Origin: Acidobacteriota bacterium
GTDB taxonomy: Bacteria; Actinomycetota; Actinomycetes; Actinomycetales; Micrococcaceae
Direction: 5' to 3'
NCBI GenBank assembly: GCA_019352125.1
Contig: JABBNV010000015.1
Coordinates: 9,149 to 22,935 of the forward strand
Length of the DNA: 13,787 nt
Shown here: piece by piece, positions 6,811-12,449 of the stretch
How positions within the stretch are numbered: position 1 is the first letter of the stretch
Layout of the letters: the number at the start of each line of letters is the position of its first letter
Made by a program: the position numbers and the translations under genes
The notes under the pieces: generated by a model
Database searches by the model: none
Told to the model about the DNA's origin: nothing
Seen by the model: the letters and a program-made list of their open reading frames with translations, nothing else

Positions 6811-7097
6811 TTATCAACCTTTCGCCACAACTCAACACATCTTAGTGGCTGGCAATGGCTTAGCTGTAGGACAGATCACCCGTTACTGGCCGCGTTGCCC
6901 CTGAAGACGGGCGAAGAGAGGTGGGAATCTCGCTTGGCAGGAGCCACCGGCAACGACGAGAAAGTATCCGTTCCTGACCTGCAATACGGTGGCGTCACTG
7001 TGTGCAGAGTTAGGGATCCCGAAACTTTACGCATAGGGTTACCGGCCCAAAAACGCTGCAATTTGGCGCTAAAGTGGTGGCTGAAAAAGGAGATATT
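6811..7097. other. Intergenic region between the regulator and VIT1 genes with a nested inverted repeat
   Basis: This divergent spacer of 287 bases carries a nested inverted repeat. CGTTGCC (6893-6899) pairs with GGCAACG (6949-6955), seven bases without mismatch. Inside it GGTGG (6920-6924) pairs with CCACC (6944-6948), which directly abuts the outer arm, and CTC (6929-6931) pairs with GAG (6941-6943). Read on the plus strand, the order AGAGAGGTGG, hairpin, GGCAAC and then AAAGTATCCGTTCCTG vaguely recalls the SAM-I/SAM-IV riboswitch clan, but key parts are missing. Further down, GGGATCCC (7013-7020) is a perfect palindrome and, with flanks (TTAGGGATCCCGAA), matches its complement at 12 of 14 positions, so it could be an operator for the VIT1 gene. 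I find no convincing -10/-35 pair here. Confidence 0.4.
7087..7092 (+). promoter_or_regulatory. Ribosome binding site that decides the VIT1 start
   Basis: AAGGAG stands five bases before GTG 7098. The in-frame GTG at 7074, eight codons earlier, would place this sequence inside the coding region, so it is rejected as start. Confidence 0.75.
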
Positions 7098-8219
7098 GTG
7101 CCAACCGCAGCCCCTTCGCCCCACAGCGATACACCCCCTTCGCGAACACCAGCCAATATTCGTCGTTGGCGCCAATATCTGGCAGATGAGCGAGCTGAAG
7201 CGTCCGTCTACCGGTTCTTGGCTGCCCGCAGAAACGGCGAGGAGCAACGCATTTTGCTGGCTTTGGCTGAGGCTGAGGGCCGCCACGAAGCCCACTGGTT
7301 AGCGCTTTTGGGCGACGACATCGGCTCCCCCAAAAAACCATCGTTCCGGAACGCTGCGATTGGCTTTCTGGCGCGTCGCTTTGGCTCAGTTTTTGTGCTG
7401 GCCCTGGCCCAGCGGGCTGAATCGCGATCGCCCTATGCCACGGATAGGCATGCCACCCGAACCATGGCTGCTGACGAGCAGATTCACGAAGAAGTAGTAC
7501 GAGGATTGGCCACGCGAGGGCGCATGCGGCTCTCCGGTTCCTTCCGCGCCGCCGTATTTGGCGCCAATGACGGGCTGGTCTCCAACCTGTCTCTGGTGAT
7601 GGGCATGGCCGCGTCTGGGGTTTCCAGCCAAGTTGTGCTCCTCAGCGGGGTGGCCGGTTTATTGGCTGGCGCGCTGAGCATGGGCGCTGGCGAGTTTGTT
7701 TCCGTCCGTTCGCAGCGAGAGCTGCTCGACGCATCGCGACCCACCCAGATCACCCTTTCGGCTGCACCTGCCCTGGATCTGGAAAACAATGAGCTGCTGC
7801 TGGTCTACTTAGCCCGCGGAATGAGCCGGGAGGCCGCCGATCATCGTGTGGCCGAGCGGCTTGGTCTGCTCACGTGCGACTGCGATCCGAGCCTGTCCGT
7901 GCAACTAGAAGACACAGAGACGCCGGATGAGCACGAAACCTTGGGAACGGCATGGGGAGCAGCGTTTTCTAGTTTCTGCTTCTTTGCCTCCGGGGCAATC
8001 GTGCCGATTCTGCCGTTCATCTTTGGCATGGCGGGAGTACCTGCCTTGATTCTGGCCGCCGTGTTGGTGGGCATCGTGCTGCTGGCTACCGGCGCCGTCG
8101 TCGGGCTTCTCTCTGGAACAGCGCCGCTGAGCCGGGCCCTGCGTCAGTTGCTGATTGGCTACGGCGCAGCTGCGGCTACGTATGTGCTGGGCCTGGCCTT
8201 CGGTGCAGTCATGGCCTAA
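7098..8219 (+). CDS. VIT1/CCC1-family Fe2+/Mn2+ transporter with N-terminal ferritin-like domain
   Basis: A 373-residue membrane protein that probably moves ferrous iron or manganese out of the cytoplasm. Residues 20-140 are a rubrerythrin/ferritin-like helical domain with candidate di-iron ligands E31 or E34, E60-x-x-H63 and E127-x-x-H130. Residues 145-373 are a VIT1/CCC1 domain: FGANDGLVSN (155-163), SMGAGEFVSVRSQRE (194-208), the soluble metal-binding helices between membrane segments 2 and 3 (about 209-285, rich in Glu and Asp) and GAIVPILPF (299-307). The final helices run to the C-terminus. The same domain order is known in MbfA (membrane-bound ferritin) of alphaproteobacteria, an iron exporter protecting from iron and peroxide stress; equivalent function here is inferred. 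A C-D-C motif (260-262) in the loop domain is unusual and might bind metal. Start GTG chosen by its ribosome site. The lipoprotein gene follows after 77 bases with its own promoter candidate. Confidence 0.9.
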   Translation: MPTAAPSPHSDTPPSRTPANIRRWRQYLADERAEASVYRFLAARRNGEEQRILLALAEAEGRHEAHWLALLGDDIGSPKKPSFRNAAIGFLARRFGSVFVLALAQRAESRSPYATDRHATRTMAADEQIHEEVVRGLATRGRMRLSGSFRAAVFGANDGLVSNLSLVMGMAASGVSSQVVLLSGVAGLLAGALSMGAGEFVSVRSQRELLDASRPTQITLSAAPALDLENNELLLVYLARGMSREAADHRVAERLGLLTCDCDPSLSVQLEDTETPDEHETLGTAWGAAFSSFCFFASGAIVPILPFIFGMAGVPALILAAVLVGIVLLATGAVVGLLSGTAPLSRALRQLLIGYGAAAATYVLGLAFGAVMA

Positions 8220-8234
8220 CGGATTGGCGCTCAC

Positions 8235-8263
8235 TGAAAACTCCCGGGTTTCCCCGCTAAACT
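8235..8263 (+). promoter_or_regulatory. Candidate promoter of the lipoprotein gene
   Basis: TGAAAA (8235-8240) and TAAACT (8258-8263) are spaced by 17 bases. The -10 is good, the -35 weak. A start of transcription near 8270 leaves about 27 bases of leader with the GAGGAG ribosome site, and supports the start at 8297 rather than any earlier one. Confidence 0.35.
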
Positions 8264-8296
8264 GTGGCCCGACGTATTCGCTGCGAGGAGTTTATT

Positions 8297-8845
8297 GTGA
8301 AATTTAGTGCCAAGGCTGCACTTGTCCTGACTGTGCTGGGCGCCCTGAGCGTGACCGGATGCTCCGCGTCCGCGCCCCGCACAGCTGACGGCAACGTAGT
8401 CACCTCCAAGACTGCGACTGAAGTACGGAACTCCTTTACCTCAGCAGTTCAGGACACAATCAACACCGCCGGCGGCAGCTGGACCTACCGGGACAAGTCA
8501 GCCTTCAAGCCGGATCAGGCGTCAGATTTCCTTGCAGTGGGGTGCGGCCAAGCTGAGAAGACGTGGCTGTTCAACATCAACCTCATGGGCCCAGCCGTCC
8601 CGGATCCAGTGCAGGCCATCAAGAAGGTCAGCGACCATTGGAAGGCCAATGGAGTGGAGGTGGGTGCTGTTGGCGGCTGGGATGCCACACCAGCGGCAGG
8701 AGTAGACGCCCAAAAGGAAATTTCCGGCATCACCAAGGACGGCGTGAAGCTCACGTACCACGCCGGGACAGCGGCCAGCTCGCTCGCCGGGACGAGTGTG
8801 TGCAGCACCGATTCATCCATGGCTGCAGCCGTCAGTCCCAACTAA
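8297..8845 (+). CDS. Small secreted lipoprotein, function unknown
   Basis: A 182-residue protein with a clear lipoprotein signal: K2 and K6, hydrophobic core ALVLTVLGAL, and lipobox V-T-G-C with C22 as the lipidated cysteine, so the mature chain is anchored on the outer face of the membrane. I do not recognise a family. The mature part is of ordinary soluble composition with two further cysteines (C83, C169) that could form a disulfide. It resembles small actinobacterial lipoproteins of unknown role. The GTG is preceded by GAGGAG (8285-8290) at six bases; the frame is open further upstream to 8264, but that would spoil the signal peptide. Its stop codon overlaps that of the convergent LOG-family gene. 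Confidence 0.8.
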   Translation: MKFSAKAALVLTVLGALSVTGCSASAPRTADGNVVTSKTATEVRNSFTSAVQDTINTAGGSWTYRDKSAFKPDQASDFLAVGCGQAEKTWLFNINLMGPAVPDPVQAIKKVSDHWKANGVEVGAVGGWDATPAAGVDAQKEISGITKDGVKLTYHAGTAASSLAGTSVCSTDSSMAAAVSPN

Positions 8846-10017
8846 CTGCGGTACTGATTCACCACTGAAACGGCGTCCGCCAAGGAATCCACACAGAAAA
8901 TGTGCTGTTCCATCGGTTTGCCTTGCGCCAGCCGCTGCAACAACGGCCATACAGGTAGCTCCGAGGTCCAGTGCTTTGCGCCCACCAGCACCATCGGAGC
9001 AACGGCGGCCTCGCTAGCGTAGTAATTTTCGCAGGCATCCTGGAATATCTCCCGAACAGTCCCAGCTGATCCAGGCAGGAAGATGATGCCGCCCGTAGAC
9101 CGCGTCAACAGTTCAGCCTCGCGCACCGAGTTGGCGAAATACTTGGCAATATGGGTGGCGAAGATATTGGGCGGTTCGTGACCATAAAACCACGTGGGAA
9201 TGCCTACGTTCGCAACACCTGACGGAAACTTTTCCACGACTGCGACGGCGGCACGCGCCCACGCCGAGACACTGGGGCGAAAGGACGGCCGGTGTGCCAG
9301 CGCCTCGAGCGCCCAGTTCAGTGCCTCTGTGGGTTCTGCTGATAGATACGCACCCAAGTTGGCTGCCTCCATAGCACCGGGGCCACCACCGGTCCCTACC
9401 AAGTAGCCAGCGGCGCCTAGCATTCGGCCTAGCTGGGCCGCGTTGCCATAGTCGGAACTGCCGCGTCGAGCCGCGTGGCCACCCATCACCCCCACCATGG
9501 TGTGAGCCAACAGGCTTGAGCCGGAACATCCGTCGCGAGCTGCGCCCGCACCTTCTCCGGGCCGCAACGCATCATCCAAGGCATCCGCTATGGCGTGATC
9601 ATGCATAGCCATGGCCAACTTGGCGTCCAGACTGCGGGTAGATCCAGCCGCCAGCCACCACCTGTAGATCTGCGCGTCCACGGTGGACTCATAGGGGTGT
9701 TTGGCCACACCGGCATAAAGTTCCGTACCTGTGTAGAGCTGAGCGCGGTACTGGTTGAAAGGCAGTCCCGGCAACACTGGAAAGATCAGGGCACCGTGCG
9801 CGCGCAACCAGTCCTCATCTCCTGGAGCAAAGGTGCACCCCAGAAAGACCGCCCCGGTGGGGTCCGTGCTCCGCAGCTGGGCGGATCGTTGACTCAACTC
9901 AAGGGATTGAATGTGCCAGCTCTGCAGGCTAGTTGACCCCGCCTCCAGCAGGTGATCAAGGCGAGCTAAACTTTCGACTTCCAGGCTACGCGACGCGTGC
10001 CGCAGCGGGGCATTCAC
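8842..10017 (-). CDS. Long LOG-family Rossmann-fold protein
   Basis: A 391-residue protein of the lysine-decarboxylase-like/LOG group (nucleotide-binding Rossmann fold; short members release free cytokinin-type bases from nucleotides). Motifs are seen at MGGHAARRGSSDYGNAAQLG (178-197), TGGGPGAMEAANLGAYL (209-225) and LPGSAGTVREIFQDA (314-328). The last corresponds to the PGGxGTxxE active-site motif, with Ser in place of the second Gly; E323 is kept. It is twice the length of plant-type LOGs, with an N-terminal domain of about 165 residues ahead of the Rossmann core (includes VFLGCTFAPGDEDWL), as in longer bacterial LOG proteins. Activity unknown; nucleotide monophosphate hydrolysis is possible. 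The start GTG 10017 overlaps its weak GGTGG/GGAG ribosome site and is uncertain. It ends on the lipoprotein stop (CTAA read on both strands) and lies behind the sucCD terminator. Confidence 0.85.
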   Translation of the reverse strand: MNAPLRHASRSLEVESLARLDHLLEAGSTSLQSWHIQSLELSQRSAQLRSTDPTGAVFLGCTFAPGDEDWLRAHGALIFPVLPGLPFNQYRAQLYTGTELYAGVAKHPYESTVDAQIYRWWLAAGSTRSLDAKLAMAMHDHAIADALDDALRPGEGAGAARDGCSGSSLLAHTMVGVMGGHAARRGSSDYGNAAQLGRMLGAAGYLVGTGGGPGAMEAANLGAYLSAEPTEALNWALEALAHRPSFRPSVSAWARAAVAVVEKFPSGVANVGIPTWFYGHEPPNIFATHIAKYFANSVREAELLTRSTGGIIFLPGSAGTVREIFQDACENYYASEAAVAPMVLVGAKHWTSELPVWPLLQRLAQGKPMEQHIFCVDSLADAVSVVNQYRS

Positions 10018-10046
10018 TCCACCACCATAACCCCGGCGTTAAACGC

Positions 10047-10096
10047 AGAAAGCACCTGGCACGCCTTCTTGCAAAGACGCGCACCAGGTGCTTTCT
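10047..10096 (-). terminator. Strong intrinsic terminator of the sucCD operon
   Basis: AGAAAGCACCTGG (10047-10059) and CCAGGTGCTTTCT (10084-10096) are perfect 13-bp inverted arms around a 24-base loop. On the minus strand the stem ends in TTTCT and is followed by GCGTTTAACG, a modest T-rich tail. It stands 28 bases behind the sucD stop and before the LOG gene, isolating the two. Confidence 0.85.
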
Positions 10097-10124
10097 TACA
10101 GCTCCGTGGACTGGAGCAGGGTAT

Positions 10125-11042
10125 TTAGAGAGCTGCGTAAACTTCGCGCAACAGTGTGGCGGTCTCGGAAGGCGTCTTGCCAACCTTCACGCCAGCAGCC
10201 TCGAGCGCTTCCTTCTTGGCCTGAGCGGTACCGGCGGAGCCGGAGACGATGGCGCCAGCGTGGCCCATGGTCTTGCCTTCAGGTGCGGTGAAGCCTGCAA
10301 CATAGCCAACAACCGGCTTGGTCACGTGAGCCTTGATGTACTCAGCGGCACGCTCCTCAGCGTCACCGCCGATTTCACCAATCATCACAATGGCCTTGGT
10401 CTCCGGGTCAGCTTCGAATGCAGCCAGAGCGTCAATGTGCGTGGTACCGATCACCGGGTCCCCGCCAATGCCGATGGCGGTAGAGAAGCCCAGGTCGCGC
10501 AGTTCGTACATCATCTGGTAGGTCAAGGTACCGGACTTGGAGACCAAGCCGATGGGGCCCTTGCCCGTGATGTTGTTCGGGGTAATCCCCACGAGTGCTT
10601 CGCCGGGGGTGATGATGCCGGGGCAGTTAGGCCCAATGATACGGGTGATCTGTTTGCCGTCCGCATCAACCTTGGACTGAGCCAGGGCCCAGAACTCGGC
10701 GGAATCCTGTACCGGAACACCCTCGGTGATAACCACTACCAGGCCAATACCGGCCTCGATAGCTTCAACCACGGCGTCCTTGGTGAAGGCCGGGGGTACA
10801 AACACGATGGAGACGTCCGCGCCAGTCTTCTCTATGGCCTCGGAAACCTTGCCAAAAACAGGCAGTTCTACCGTGGCGCCGGCAGCATCCTGGTGGTTCA
10901 CGGTGGTGCCCGCCTTGCGAGCGTTCACGCCACCAACTACTTGGGTGCCAGCCTTGAGCATCAGAGCGGTGTGCTTGGTGCCTTCGCCGCCGGTGATGCC
11001 CTGAACAATAACCTTGGAATCTTTATTCAAATAAATAGACAT
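10125..11042 (-). CDS. sucD: Succinyl-CoA synthetase alpha subunit
   Basis: Alpha subunit (305 residues) of succinyl-CoA ligase, the TCA-cycle enzyme that converts succinyl-CoA, ADP (or GDP) and phosphate to succinate, ATP (or GTP) and CoA. Visible landmarks are the CoA-binding Rossmann start KVIVQGITGGEGTKHT (10-25), RIIGPNCPGIITPGE (134-148), KSGTLTYQ (169-176), GIGGDPVIGT (191-200) and the active-site GKTMGHAGAIVSG with phosphorylated H261. Length is that of the family, and the fold is complete. ATG start with AAGGAAG just upstream. It follows sucC by 30 bases in one operon and ends before the strong hairpin terminator. Housekeeping gene; nothing unusual. Confidence 0.98.
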   Translation of the reverse strand: MSIYLNKDSKVIVQGITGGEGTKHTALMLKAGTQVVGGVNARKAGTTVNHQDAAGATVELPVFGKVSEAIEKTGADVSIVFVPPAFTKDAVVEAIEAGIGLVVVITEGVPVQDSAEFWALAQSKVDADGKQITRIIGPNCPGIITPGEALVGITPNNITGKGPIGLVSKSGTLTYQMMYELRDLGFSTAIGIGGDPVIGTTHIDALAAFEADPETKAIVMIGEIGGDAEERAAEYIKAHVTKPVVGYVAGFTAPEGKTMGHAGAIVSGSAGTAQAKKEALEAAGVKVGKTPSETATLLREVYAAL

Positions 11043-11072
11043 GCTTATCTTCCTTGGATCTCGAAGGCTCGA

Positions 11073-12242
11073 CTAGAGGGCGGCGTTGGCGAGCTCGGCA
11101 GCCTTGGCTGCGCCCTCGTCCATAGTGGCGGCCAGGGTAACCAACGGGTGGTTGGCTTCGTTGAGGATGCGACGCCCCTCTTCCACGTTGTTGCCGTCCA
11201 ATCGCACTACCAGCGGCTTGTTGGCAGCGGAGCCGAGTTCAGCCAGCGCGCCAACAATACCCTTGGCTACAGCGTCACAAGCGGTGATTCCGCCGAAGAC
11301 GTTAACAAAAACCGACTTGACCTGCTCGTCACCCAAGATGACGTCCAGCCCAGCGGCCATCACCTCTGCAGAGGCTCCACCACCGATGTCCAGGAAGTTG
11401 GCGGGCTTGACGTTTCCGTGGTTCTCGCCAGCGTAAGCAACGACGTCGAGCGTGGACATGACCAGTCCGGCACCGTTGCCGATGATGCCAACTTCGCCGT
11501 CCAGCTTCACGTAGTTCAGGTTCGCAGCTTTGGCCTTGGCCTCCAGCGGATCCGCAGCGGCCTTGTCTTCCAAAGCCTCGTGGTTCGGGTGGCGGAAGTC
11601 AGCGTTCTCATCCAGAGAAACCTTGCCATCCAGCGCCAGAATCTTGCCGTCGCCGGTCTTCACCAGCGGGTTGACCTCAACCAGTGTGGCATCTTCACCC
11701 TTGAAGACGTCCCAGAGCTTGATGATTGCAGCAGCAACATCGGCACGCAGATCTTCAGCGAAACCAGCGGTAGCAACAATCTCATCAGCCTTGGCCTGAT
11801 CGATGCCCACTGCGGGATCCACTGCAACGCGAGCCAGCGCGTCGGGGCGCTCGACAGCCAACTGCTCAATTTCCATGCCGCCCTCAACGGAGCACATGGC
11901 CAAGTAGTTGCGGTTTGCCCGATCCAGCAAAACGGAGAAGTAGAACTCTTCCGCGATGTCTGCGCCCTGGGCGATCATGACGGTATTGACGGTGTGGCCC
12001 TTGATGTCCATACCCAGAATGTCCGTCGCGTACTGGAATGCTTCGTCAGCTGTCTTGGCAACCTTGACGCCGCCAGCCTTGCCGCGACCGCCAACCTTTA
12101 CCTGTGCCTTAACAACGGTTACGCCACCAATTTTTTCGGCAGCTGCCTTTGCTTCTTCTGGAGTGTGCGCCACGATTCCGGCAAGCACGGGTACACCGTG
12201 CGCCTCGAACATATCGCGCGCCTGGTATTCAAACAGGTCCAC
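11073..12242 (-). CDS. sucC: Succinyl-CoA synthetase beta subunit
   Basis: Beta subunit (389 residues; E. coli SucC has 388) carrying the ATP-grasp nucleotide site. Seen in order: MDLFEYQARDMFEAHGVPV at the N-terminus, KVGGRGKAGGVKV (49-61) in the nucleotide site, EVNPLV with LALDGKVSLDENA (Mg and nucleotide ligands), IGNGAGLVMSTLD, FLDIGGGA, FVNVFGGITACDAVAKGIV and VRLDGNNVEEGRRIL near the C-terminus. The GTG at 12242 is chosen because it gives the standard N-terminus and has AAGGA upstream; the frame is open to 12299 but the added residues are not family-like. First gene of the sucCD operon, downstream of the helicase gene on the same strand. ATP or GTP preference cannot be read. Confidence 0.97.
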   Translation of the reverse strand: MDLFEYQARDMFEAHGVPVLAGIVAHTPEEAKAAAEKIGGVTVVKAQVKVGGRGKAGGVKVAKTADEAFQYATDILGMDIKGHTVNTVMIAQGADIAEEFYFSVLLDRANRNYLAMCSVEGGMEIEQLAVERPDALARVAVDPAVGIDQAKADEIVATAGFAEDLRADVAAAIIKLWDVFKGEDATLVEVNPLVKTGDGKILALDGKVSLDENADFRHPNHEALEDKAAADPLEAKAKAANLNYVKLDGEVGIIGNGAGLVMSTLDVVAYAGENHGNVKPANFLDIGGGASAEVMAAGLDVILGDEQVKSVFVNVFGGITACDAVAKGIVGALAELGSAANKPLVVRLDGNNVEEGRRILNEANHPLVTLAATMDEGAAKAAELANAAL

Positions 12243-12252
12243 GGTTGGTGTC

Positions 12253-12281
12253 CTTCTACGTCGAAGTAGTGTTGATGTCAA
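12253..12281 (-). promoter_or_regulatory. Candidate sucCD promoter with embedded palindrome
   Basis: On the minus strand a perfect -35 TTGACA (12276-12281) and TAGAAG (12253-12258) are 17 bases apart. Between them lies CTACGTCGAAGTAG (12256-12269), a palindrome with one mismatched pair, whose 3' half on the minus strand runs into the -10. Transcription from here would begin only about four bases before the GTG, and the SD-like AAGGA overlaps the -10, so this could give a near-leaderless mRNA or may not be the real promoter. Confidence 0.35.
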
Positions 12282-12449
12282 TCGCAGTCTTCCGGCCACG
12301 GTTGCGGAGCAGATAAGCCTGGGCCCACAGCCCCAAGTGCCACACTAGTGCAGGGCCTTCTGCCGCCTGTAACAGAGTACCTGTTTAGTGAGGAAGCACA
12401 CACCACGGATTATCAGTACGACGGCGGCACGTGGCGAGGGTTAACCGCG
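12282..12449. other. Spacer between the helicase and sucC genes with operator-like repeats
   Basis: Three small symmetric elements are seen: CACTAGTG, an 8-bp palindrome near 12342; AACAG-agtac-CTGTT (12371-12385), a 5-bp inverted repeat; and AGTGA-GGAAGC-ACACA (12387-12402), which has the layout of a CRP/GlxR box (TGTGA-N6-TCACA) with each half deviating at its outer or inner base. CRP-type control of TCA genes is known in actinobacteria such as Corynebacterium (GlxR), but this match is imperfect. No clear terminator is found for the helicase gene. Confidence 0.3.

Noticed and set aside
6893..6980. Calling the nested repeat a SAM riboswitch
   Set aside because: The core kink-turn element and P1 are not seen, the GGCAAC segment is better paired in the outer stem, and the downstream gene does not fit; kept only as a finding.
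6895..7302. Small open frames in the spacer between the regulator and VIT1 genes
   Set aside because: They overlap the VIT1 start in another frame, have no ribosome site and no recognisable protein features.
9933..12269. Open frame of 778 codons on the plus strand across the LOG start, terminator, sucD and sucC
   Set aside because: It lies antisense to two certain genes and their terminator, the translation resembles no protein, and long antisense frames are expected in GC-rich codon-biased genes.
12336..12385. CACTAGTG and AACAG-agtac-CTGTT as a helicase terminator
   Set aside because: Stems are short (4-5 bp) without a T-run; more likely chance or operator symmetry.
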